From positions 13,515,262 through 13,579,261 of the forward strand of contig NC_056418.1 in NCBI RefSeq assembly GCF_905147365.1: 64,000 nucleotides of DNA, in the 5' to 3' direction. Numbering within the stretch: the stretch's first letter is position 1; each line of letters begins with the position of its first letter. Made by a program: the position numbers and the translations under genes. Shown piece by piece: positions 21,808 through 33,700 of the stretch. This stretch comes from Aricia agestis (taxonomy: Eukaryota > Arthropoda > Insecta > Lepidoptera > Lycaenidae). The notes below the pieces were generated by a model, which saw only the letters and a program-made list of their open reading frames with translations, was not told the DNA's origin and did no database searches.

Positions 21808-23552
21808 TTTGTACAGCTATGTGTGATTCTATAGTTGTTTTCTATAAAACATTATCATTTTATATGACTAAAAGAATTTTAAGAACCTACTGTTTTGGGT
21901 TGGTTTTGGGCAAAACTTGATCAAAACAAACGAAATAAAAAAAAAACCTCCAAAGGCAAAAGGATGCATGATAAAAGTCTTTAACGCCATTGCAAAGCCA
22001 TTGAACGTTTGTGACTCAAATATTATTGTCGAATATAAAATTAATAATAGTGAATATAATTTTCTTAAAATAATAGAGATACTTATTATAACAACTATCA
22101 AGTTATAATTGAAGAGGTAACAAGCGATTGTAAATTATGTCAAATAAGTACCTCGCCTTGAGAACCGCGTCTATCTTTGGAGGCGTACTTTAGAACTACA
22201 AAGCAATGTACAGGTTTTGGTAATTATCGTTTGTCGGTAAAAGTTATCCAACTTACATTTAGGAATAGGAAGAGGTGAATTTCAAATAAATACACATAAA
22301 TTCTGTTTGCCACGCACTGCTACAACGAAAAACCTTCGCCGTAATTTACTTTTTTTCATAACTTTTTTACGCTTCTGTCAAGTTCTGTCGTTAATTTGAC
22401 ATTTATTGGAATCATAGACATTTTTTTTAATTGGTCCCGGTCGGGACAGGCAAAGGGAGCGTTACCCATACAGCCAGAAACCATAGACATTAGAAACCTC
22501 TAGATTTATTTATAGTCTGTCAAAAAAGTGAAGAAATCATTGACTTTTATAGTTGGACTCGACTTAATGGTCTCTACCAAATCAAAATACTGTGGCCGGT
22601 CCGCCATTTTATGTTCCGGTTCTCCGAGGTACATAAACTGTCAAAGTCGTCATTATAGGGATGTCGAAATTGAAAGAAAATATCGATATATCGATACATC
22701 GATATTTGAAAAAATATCAATATCGGTCTAGATATATCGCGAAAAAAATATCGATATATCGGTCAAATTTTTCGACCAATTTGCTTTTTTTTTAATTAAT
22801 TTATAGTCCTTCAAAAAAGTGAAGAAATTAAAAAAAAAAATTGTCCTTGGATTGGTATGTTTATATTTTTACTAAAATTTTTGTTATTTTACCGATGGCT
22901 TGACTTCGTATGTGCTAATTTAGTTAATAATTAGACAATAAATAAGATTTGTGATAAATACTTAAAACAAAATAAATTAAATATATAAGGGAGCCCCAAA
23001 ATAAACGTGATTTTTTTGCAATTTTTTGCTTGATATCAATAATGGCAAAAGGTAGGCACTTGAAATGTTCACAAAATACTCAGTTGTGTACATACTTAAA
23101 TAATAATAATAATTGATGGTAAAATTAAAATAAACTCTAAACTCTTCGTGCGCGGGTACAACTCGTATTTGTCCGATTTTTTGGTAATTTTTGCCCGATA
23201 TCAATAATGGCAACTTAAATAATAATTAATAAACTTAAAATAAATTAAACAGTTTTATTAAAATTAAGAAGGCTCCTATATAAAAAAAAAACCCTATTTG
23301 CCTATTTTGTATCTATACACAGAGACAAAATAGGCAAAAATGTTTTTTTTATATAATTTTAAAAAATCATTTTTGATATCAATATAATATATAATATAAC
23401 AGGACGCTCACTTATAACATCTTAGTTTATCGATATCCTCGACAAATATCAACCGAGTATCCTCTCACTATAGACCGCCATGTTTAGTAGGCAATATGGC
23501 GCCGGCCACACTTTTTTGTAGTTATGTCACTTCCATCTGTTTCCTTATTCAT

Positions 23553-23688
23553 TGGAAGAAATAAAAAAGTGGCAACATCGTAATGTCACATATTAATGTC
23601 ATGACTCATGAGTCATCCCTTTCAAATCAATCCAAGAAAAAAGGGATGACACTACGATGTTGCTACTTTTTAATTTCTTCACCTTTTT
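23553..23688. repeat. Inverted repeat, MITE-like
   Basis: The arms GAAGAAATAAAAAAGTGGCA / TGCTACTTTTTAATTTCTTC continue through ACATCGTA. The 70-bp middle has its own GACTCATGAGTC palindrome and an AAGGGATGA pair. Confidence 0.6.
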
Positions 23689-23810
23689 GACAGACTGTAG
23701 AAACAAATTACATACAAATTCATCAAATATTTGAAATTTATCCCCAGAAAATCCATAATTGAAAATTGAACTTTCGGTAGGTAACGCGTCAGTTGAGTCC
23801 ACAGAGTACT

Positions 23811-24412
23811 TTTTAGGGTTCCGTACCCAAAGGGTAAAAACGGGACCCTATTATTAAGACTTCGATGTCTGTCTGTCACCAGGCTGTATCTTAAGAACGG
23901 CTATGGCAGGTACTAGTATTACACGCATCAATATTATCATGATTCTAGTATCACGCGATTCACAAGACATCAGGCAGGTATTACACGTATCAATGTCATC
24001 ACGGAATCGTGTATTGATGCGTGACGCGTGTAATACCTGCCATTAGCTAGACTTCTGAAATTTTCACAGAATGTGTTACCATAATATCTGTTAAATTCTG
24101 TTGCCGGTATAACAACAAATACTAAAAACAAAATTTAAAATTAATATAATTAAGTGGGGCATACAACAAATGTGATTTTTTTGTTATTTTTTGCTCGATA
24201 TCAAAAATGACTATATAGCTAGGTGCTTGAAATGTTTACAAAATCATAAATTATGTTCGTACTTTAATAATTGATAGTAAAATTAAAATAAAATAAATAT
24301 TTAAGGGGGGCTACCATACAAAAATCACATTTTTTGGGCTATTTTTGCTCCATAACGGTACGGAACACTACGTGCGCGAGTCCGACTCGCACTTGGCCGA
24401 TTTTTTTATAAT
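23811..24412 (+). repeat. Dispersed repeat CCGTACCCAAAGGG...GACTCGCACTTGGCC, interrupted
   Basis: The left end has GGGTTCCGTACCCAAAGGGT and the right end GCGAGTCCGACTCGCACTTG then GCC plus a T run, a well-known lepidopteran repeat pattern. A shorter copy is at about 22980-23215 and fragments are at 3890, 4375 and 63580. A GGCAGGTA-ended inverted repeat (23905-24041) is inserted in it. It may be the 3' part of a retroelement; this is not proven. Confidence 0.5.
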
Positions 24413-24716
24413 ATAGAGACTAGAGTTGAGTCATAAACCATAATCTGTGGTTGAATCGACAAATGACTGATGACATTTGACAAATGACAAGTTTGTGCTT
24501 TTGTTTACAAAATTTTCAAAGGCGGGGAAAATAGTTTTTTGTCTCGCACATTATTAATGAAGTAATTTATTAATTATTAGCTATTAGTAATCACCCAATT
24601 ATTTTGTGTTTAGGTCTTGGTATGAATTTACAGTGTTCTTGAAGTATATGGCATACAGTTACATAGCTAATGTCCACTATTTTCAACAGTTTGTGGCTGG
24701 TAGCAACTAATTTATA

Positions 24717-27700
24717 ATGGGTTCTCTAAAAGAAACCAAATATTCTCTTTCAAACTTATCTTCTCATGTTAAAGTAACATCAGTCGAGTCGTCCTTAGAA
24801 CAATGCCTAACCAAAATTCAAGGTATGTCATAGAATAATTATACAGTACTACTACTATACTTAATAATATTAATGCTCGTTTTAAACTCTATATTTGACA
24901 AATGTACGTTTAAATTAGAATAAATCCTCACCTATTTACTCTAGTAGTATTAATAGAAATTTAAATACTTACATTTTTTCTTAATTTTAGAACTAGTAAT
25001 GGATTATGAACAACTGAAGACAAACTATAAAGACTATGAAGCTCAGTACTTGATACAGAAGGAAAAATGTGAAAGGTAAGTAAATAGAAAACAAGACGAT
25101 CTTGTAAGAAATTAAATCTTTTAAGCAGTAGGTATGTTTAAAATAAGTTTATGATATTAATAACAGCATTAATTATTTTCAGCAAAACCTGTAATAGTTC
25201 TCTGGAGTTAAAAAGAATTAATGAAATGAAAGATAACATTATACAATCAGTTGGTGTGTATTTTTTTTAACTTTCTTTAATTTTGAGATTTGCAGTAACT
25301 AGTACCTAATTTAATTGAATGTTATTAATTTATTAATTTCAGCATCTGCAATCACAAAATTAAATGAGACAAGAGACTTTAATACAATAAATGAAATATT
25401 TAGTATTATTTATGAAGATACAGCAGTCTCAGATGAGTCTAGAAAAAGTCAACCAGAAAAAATACAAATTAAAAAATTACTAGAACCTATGGAAACTCAA
25501 GAAATTAAGGAAGCTCATGAAGAGTCCATATCTGAAATTGAAGGCACACCAACTGGCAGAAAAAGTCCAATAATATTCAGCAAAGTATCAAAAAATATAA
25601 CGAGGGATAAGAAGAAATGCCCAAATAATTGGTAATATTTTAAATTACCTTAACTATTTAGTTTACAATAAATTTTTTGCTATGTAATATGTCACACTAG
25701 TCAATACTGTTGCGAGAGAATAATTATTATAAAAATGAAATAATAAGTATAAGAAATTTGTGACAATTAAAAGAAAAATCTACCCCTAATCATGCTAGCT
25801 GGGTGAAAAAATATTAAGCTATCAAGCCCCATAAGCTCACCAGTGAGCGAGACACAATATTAGAATAACAATAGATTTCCAAGAATACACGATCAAAGGA
25901 TTAAAAGTAAAAGTTTGTGTATGTATGTTACTTATTTATGCAAAAACTATTTTGATATTTTGATCAAAGACTTGGTAGACATAAGGACAAGTGCACACAT
26001 ATCAACTCGGAAAGGGATCGTCACTGTATCGCCTTCGCCTCGCCGTCTACTATGTCTAAGTCGGTACTATTATGCTCTGAAGTTACGTTATACTAATTTT
26101 CCCTATTCCCTTCCCTTCCCATCCCTACCCTTCCCAATTATCCTATATCCTCTTAAAAGGACGGCAACGCACCTGCAGCTCTTCTGATGCTGCGAGTGTC
26201 CATGAGCGACGGAAGTTGCTTTCCATCAGGTGACCCGTTTGCTCGTTTGCCCTCTTATTTCATAAAAAAAATACTAAGATTAAGAACATAATCTTAAAAT
26301 CTACATTATAAAAATACTATTGTAAATTACTTTATTTAAATAACTTTTTTTTTTCAGGGGCTCACCAGAAACTAAAACAATAAAACTAACCAAAACCCCC
26401 ACAAGGTCTGCAAGTGGCAGGCTTGTGCAAACAAGACTGACTACGGTTAAAGTGAAACCAAACTGTTTTGTGGACCTCACAAATTCACCAGAATTGAAGA
26501 CTGAAAAAATTACTCTTGACACTATACAGGTAAAAGCTTTGTAATATTTTGGGATTACTGGTATCTTTGAGAATTGTCTTTTAAGCAATGAAAATATGTT
26601 TGTATGTTGGTTAGTACATTTTTTTTTCTTGACAATATATGGGCTATTAAATGTACTATCAGTGTCAACAGCCTAGGAATCAATTTCCTCGAAGGTACTA
26701 CAGACAAAATATTTGTAAGGAATTTATCTAAGTATTACTTATATAACTATAACTTGACATATTGAAAACATCATGTGACAAAAAGAAAGCAGACCTCTTA
26801 AAGTAATATCTTGTGTAAATATCAAAGGGTTAAGGGTATCAAAGTATAAAGGGTCTAGTTAAAAGCAATTACATACTTTAATCTCAAAACAATATATCTG
26901 AAAAATTGCATACAAATATATTATTTATAATGCAGGTGGATTTGAAACAAGAAGAGTTAGATGATGAAACTATATTGCCATCGCCAAGCGGGCTTGTTAA
27001 CTTTCAATCACTGTAAGTTTTTTTCACTATTAAGCCATGATTTAAGTAATAATAAAAAACTCAAAGCAGATATGTTACTACCGCGCGCGTTGTAAAGCTT
27101 CGGGCTTGGGCTTAGCCAATTGGGTCGTCTTTTATTTAGTCTGTCTCTTTTATGTAAACTAGAGATCTCCCAATGGTCGAAATTCCACCTTAGTTTCAAC
27201 GACATTAGGATTACTACCGATATTTTGTAAAAAAATATTGACTTTATCATATTTTTTTCAACTCTTGGTCTCTGGGACTCAGCTGTTCTCAGATTGGCCG
27301 TGTAAACATTGTCTTATAGTATCTAAGATTCAATAAAAAAAAATATAATCCATTTTCAATTTGTCACCTTGTTGTCAACAGACTTCAACCATAAATAAAA
27401 GAGTATAATTCGTATGTATAGGCTTGTCACTCAAAAATCTGTCATTTTTCCTAGTGTGTGTGTTGTAGTGTGTGTAATGTTTTATTTGTTAAGGGGGATA
27501 TTAGATTATCATATATATTGGATCCGAGATCATTGAGTCAATGATATTGGATAATGTAATATAGACATATGATTAATTACTTCCTTGATCATAGATTTTT
27601 GACATTTGCTGAGAGATTGGATCCAATACGGTCATAGAAATAGGTGTTGCCAGTTATTTAATATAAAAAATAGTTTTTAATTTCTTGTTCGTTAATTTAT

Positions 27701-30700
27701 GTTTCAAATAATGTAATGTAATTATTTTTCTAATTATATTCTAATTAAATAACAAAAAACAAGCCATATTAAAAATGACGATGTCTTTTGACAAATCGAA
27801 TTCCCTGAGATCTAGTAACCCTGACGTCAATACCTGTCAGCGTTAGCGCTCTCCATTGGCTATTGAAACCACATACGACGTAAAATAGGATCAATGAAAT
27901 ATGATAATGTAATACGCAGATATGATCAAATGATCATATATATTGGATCCTATATATGATCATAGAAATGATCCAATATAAATAATAATGTAATACTCCC
28001 CTAAAAAAATGTATGATAAAAGCATAATTTCAAAATAATATTATCTCGATGCACTCCTTCAGCATATAAACTGTAACTGTGCAAAATTTCATTCACCTAC
28101 GTTTCCCCATTTTTCGTCAAAAAGGATACAAAGTTTTTGGCTCACGTATTAATATATAGATGGCATTTCGTATCTTTTGTTTCACTTATCTGTCAAATTT
28201 GTCAATGTTGTTCGGAAGAGATTTAAGCCAGAAAATAGTATGAACGTAACAGATCTGTATAAGTAGAATATCATTGCTATTAAGTATCAACTAGAGCATT
28301 GATTCCCAAAGTGGTCCAGGTGGACCCCCAGGGGTCCACGGGATCCCGACAGGGGTCTACGCTTGCGTGGAAAAAAAATGGGGGTCCACAAGTTGTTAAC
28401 GGGTGTCTATAAAATGTATTTGGTGATCCGATTTGACTTCTATGAATATATAGGCAGCCAAAGTCATAAGAAGCTCAGAGTAATTGTTTTTGTAAGAACT
28501 TGCATATTATTCCATATTCAGAAAGAGTGTGTCGACAAGACTCGCCTCTATATTATTATCGTGGAAACATGCCACTTTTCTGAATAATTTCTAAAGCGAT
28601 GTCATAAATGTGCCATTAAATAATATTTGTCTTTGTAATCGTGACGCGTGTATAATAATTTTGTGCCGTGCTCAAAATTTCGTGCCGCGTGCCATTAGGT
28701 TCGCCATCCCTGGCATAGGCGGATAATTTGTTGAAAAGCACAGCGACTTAAAATAATAGCAAGTTTCATGGATTAGTATTGTGAGGGGGGGCGGGGGGTG
28801 AGAGGGGGTCCGCAGTATGCACCAACACCTTAAAAGTGGGCCACGAAACAAAGGAGTTTGAGAACGTCTGAACTAGAGAAAAGAATTTACTAAGAAGTAA
28901 GAATTAATAGCACAGAACCTTGGGGCATACCCAACCAAATATAATGTATTTATTTATTACAGACAGAAATCACTGAAATGCAGTCCACATAAGTTCAAAA
29001 AGCCTAACCTGTCTTTAAAATCTAAACTTGAGAGTATGAAAGCTGGAGGAAACGGGATGATCATTGCTGATGAGAATTTGTTTGATTTTAAAACTAAAAC
29101 TGATAGGTATGTTATTTATGTACTATTAATTATAAAGCCTTAATACCACTAATGACATGATACCTATTTATATTTGAAACTTAATTACCCATTTATTAAC
29201 ATTGTAATGTCTAGGTTTTATGCAAACAACTTCCAAAACATGTTGCTGGTAAATTTTGATTAATATTTAATAATACCATAGACAATAGGAGTGAGCACAC
29301 TGAGACGGGCCGTGCCGGGGCTCATCGCAAAAACCAGAGACTTTTTTCTTAGGGCCTGTTTCACCACTTTCTGATAAAGTGCCGAATAGGTTATCCACCA
29401 CTTAACTTGTCAGAGGAAGTATGGAGAATCTGTCAAAAAAGTTGTGAATAGCCTAGAGGGCACTTTATCAGAAAATGGTGAAACAGGCCCTAAGAAAAAT
29501 ATACTAGTCTCTGGTAATACATACATCTAGATTCTAGACAAATAATATGATGAAAAAAAGTAAAACCTATGTCTGCATTTTGCGATTTTCTTTCACTATT
29601 CATCGTATCTTGAGAATAGGTTCTAGAAAATGGACCTAGATAATATGTGATATATCAATTATCTATGTGAACTATACTTTTCAGGTTCAACTCGCCCATG
29701 AAGCTCGAAGTACAGTGCACGGAACAGGTAGCGGACGAGAGCATGTCCCTACTGCGGCAGATGTGCAAGTTTGACAAGAACGGCGAAGATCTACCTAAAC
29801 CGGGCACTGTAAGGTATGTCGCCCACGATTTACAATTTTTTTTTTAAATTAAATAAAGGGGCAAACGGGTCACCGTCGCCAATGGACACTCGCAACATTA
29901 GAAGAGCCGCAGGTGTGTTGCCGTTGTGCCGGCCTTACCTTTGTATTTTAAGAATATACGTGGCGGCCGAAAAGGAAGATCTTCCGACCGAGCGAAATAG
30001 CATGCTCGGTCAGGCCGAAGCTCACTGACGTCATTTCAGACGTTGTATATAATATGTCACAGACAACTGGTTAAAATAGCCGTTCAATCAAAAAGCTAGC
30101 CCTTTGACTGAACAGAGTCATTCAACTACACGTCTAGTTTTTTTAATTGAACATTTGAGTCGCTCAAAACGTTCAACACTACAGCTGATTCAAAAGCCGT
30201 TGTCTAATTGAATTAGTTCGTTTGTAAGTGCGTGTGATTGTCGATTGGCGTTGTTCAGTCAAATGGCTAGCTGTTTGATCTTCTTCCTTCCTTCCAATCT
30301 TACCAGTTGGCTGCGACATCTATCTCGCGAGCTCAGAAACTTCCATAGCGCGACACAAGATTGTTGTGTACAGTGTTGCCTTACTTAGTGGAATTTCCAC
30401 TAGATCTGGTGGTTTAGACGTACATTCGGCGGGAAAAATTTGGTTTTAGTGGCTAGTGGATTTCTTAGTAGATTAGATTATTTAAGTTAGTGGTAGACGA
30501 CGTTAAACCACTAGTTTTTTTTAATTATCTTTCTAACCCTTGAAGATGCACACTAGAAACTTAATTATATTATTTTAGAACTAAAGAAATTTATTCTTCA
30601 CAAACTGAACAAGTAAATGACAATGATTCCTCTGAAGACGTTCATCTTTACTCTTTAGTTAAGTACCTACTTATATATAGGTACATAGGTTTTCCTTTTT

Positions 30701-33700
30701 GTAGTAACAAAAAAAAATATTACATAATAATAATGATAACGTTGTTGTTGTATTATTTTCAAATTATAGTCAGATAGGTTGTTGTTGTCTTTACGTTATT
30801 ATTAATATTTAGTGGAATTCTGGTGGTTTGAGAGGCCATTTAGGTTTTAGCGGTTTCTGGTGGTTTACGCTGCTGAATTTTGTGGGTTAGTAAAAAAAAA
30901 GTTGGCAACACTGGTTGTGTATCATCCCACAAAAAATACGTATTGAGTTATGAATGCAGTCTTGTTCTTTAAAATCATTTAGAACAAGACTGCAGGCAAA
31001 AAATATGTTGTGGGTACACAAATGTTTAACAGCGACTAAATGTGGGTACCGCCACAGTAACATGGCAAGTTTATCACATACAAGATTAGATATTCATTTA
31101 CGCTAGAACCATACGATTCTTGTTCAATAACCGAACGAAATAGTCGAATATGTTGTTTTTTTTTTAATTTACAGTCCCAATAAACGACCGCTGACTGAGA
31201 ATAACAATATAGTGAATGTAAAAAACCGGTTTGATTCCGAGAACAGCATGTCTATACTGAAGAACAACCCTATTACAAGTGTCACAAGTACAACCACTGT
31301 TGCTGAGGACGGTGAAAAGAGGTATGAAATGTTCTGATGATAATGATGATTATGTTGAAGATGATTGATGAGATTACCTACACTTGACGACCTCTGTGGC
31401 TCAGTGGATAAGCACGTTGGTAGTTCAAGTCGGGGGTAGCGGGTTCGAATCCCGCCGACGGAACAAAAAGTTTTCAAAGCTCCTGGGTCATGGATGTGTA
31501 TTAAATATGTGTATCATATAATAAAAATCTTAAATATATGTTTAGTATAAATTATTATTTTACTAGATGACGCCTGCAACTCCGTTGCGCCAAAAATCGT
31601 TTATCGCGCAGGAACCGTACATTTTTCCGGGACAAAAAGTATCCTATGTCATTTCCCGGGTCTTACAGTATCTCCATGCCAAATTTCAGCAAAATCGGTT
31701 CAGCGGTTTGGGCGTGAAGAGGTAACAGTCAGACAGACAGACAGACACACTTTCGCATTTATAATATTAGTATGATTTGCTTTTTGCTGGTACCAACTAT
31801 ATTGTATTGTGTCTAATTTCTGCAGCTCTTTTTCGATGTTTTAGTGTGACTCCTACCATACTCCTTTCCATTGACCTCTGACATGTTCTAAGTTTGAGAA
31901 GATGTGTTTGTGTCAGTGCCCATGATTGGCAGCCGTATGTAAGGCATGGCAGAACACATGAGTTGAACACTTTTATTTGGCTTTCATTGGAAAGTGTTCG
32001 CTTTTGAGTACCTCATTCAGGGACCAAAATCTTTTCCAAGCACTAGCTATAAGTACGTTTATTTCTATATTTGTTTGATCTTTAAAGGATATAATTTGCC
32101 CTAAGTATGTGTAGCTGTTGAGAAATTCAATGTTTTCAGCGTCCACTATGATCGGAATTTCATCTCTGTTTGTCATTATTTTTGTTTTTGCTTTGTTCGT
32201 ATACAAGTATAAAAGTATTAAATATATTTCCGTTGTCTGGTACCCGTAACACAAGTCCTTCAGGTACTTAGCACGAGGCCAGACTGACGTGGTGTGAAGC
32301 GTCTATATAATCCACAGACTGACAGACTCACTTGCATCAGTCTGGGTTGATAAACATTCGTCAAAATATCAAGCCTTCCTTTTCATTAAATATAAGAAGA
32401 ACGAACGAGATAACATGATAAGAGCTCAGACTTGAGAAAGTGTGAGAGTAATAAGTGTATACATAATACATATATTCTACATAATATCATAGACACGCGG
32501 ATATTTTTTTATTATTTAAACTTTATAGAGTCTGGCTAGTGAAAGATGAGACTGGCTTTTTATTCCAAAAATGATTATGGTAACACTGTCACTAACGTCA
32601 TTGTCACCTATAGCATCTGTTGTTTATGTGTCAAAGTGAAAAATATTTCTATGGTTTACGTGATTTTCTAATTTAAACATGAAAAAAACTTTGAAAAGAG
32701 ATTTGCGAAAACTGCTTTTTGCTATGATTAGTAAATACGAACAAAAAAGAAGTGAAAAGGATGCAATTTTTAAACAAAAACAAGATTGTTTACATGAAAT
32801 ATCCCAGTGCATTGGTAAGTACAGGTAAAAGATTTTGATACTTTCAATTACAATTAAGTAATTAAAATAATTATTATTTATCATGTAATTGAATTTATTG
32901 TTTTGCAGGTAACATGGATGATGCAAAGGATTCAGCAAGTTATAATATCAAGCATAAATAAATTAAGAGATATTATGTTCCAAGAAGTTCTTTGACCGGT
33001 AGGACCCTAACGTTACAAAAAAAAAATACCTGAAAGCAACCTTGTAATTGAATGCTAACTTTATTTATGAACATATTTTCAGATGTCAGTGTTTGTACCC
33101 TAAAAAGGATTAAAAAAGAAGGCCAAATAAATAAAGGCGTGTGGTTACGGGAGTTTGGCTGGGAGGTGTTAATGCATCCGCCGTATAGTCCTGACTCCTG
33201 AGCTTGCACCTAGATTTCCACCTGTTTCGGTCGCTGCAGGATTCCTTCGACAGTGTCAGGTCGACATCACAAGAGGACTGCCAAAACCACTTGTCTAGCA
33301 ATGGGATCGTGTCCCTTTTTTTTTTTTTTATTAAATAAGGGGGCAAACGAGCAAACGGGTCACCTGATGGTAAGCAACTACCGTCGTCCATGGACACTCG
33401 GAACATCAGAAGAGCTGCAGGTGCGTTGCCGGCCTTTTAAGAGGAAATACGCTCTTTTCTTGAAGGTTTGCAGGTCGTATCGATCCGGAAATACTGCTGG
33501 TGACAGTTCATTCCAGAGTTTTACAGTGCGCGGCAGAAAGTTACGCGAAAAACGCACTGTGGAAGACTGCCACTCATCAAGGTGATGAGGATGGTATGTT
33601 TTTCGCGTGGGACGATAGCGAAAAGTTGCAGGTGGTATGATTCCGAACAATTCCTCAGAGCACTCCCCGTGATACAACCGATAGAGGATGCAGAGTGAAG

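Larger units (their letters stand above)
21808..24716. other. Intergenic region between divergent zinc-finger and CtIP genes
   Basis: No gene seen. It must contain both promoters. It is filled with degraded repeats: TATCGATA-rich sequence (22675-22770), AT-rich repeats with GGGAGCCCC (22985-23215), an inverted repeat at 23553-23688 and the repeat at 23811-24412. TATA boxes could not be assigned. Confidence 0.5.

Noticed and set aside
28363..28587. 74-codon frame in the hAT element at 28.3 kb
   Set aside because: No similarity to hAT transposases (no C-terminal dimerisation motif) and too short.
31387..31470. tRNA gene suggested by A and B boxes
   Set aside because: There is no acceptor-stem closure, and the same head-plus-body recurs at 39.3 and 45.0 kb; it is a SINE.
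33253..33585. 110-codon plus-strand frame
   Set aside because: Antisense to the LINE coding region and its 3' tail; a shadow frame.
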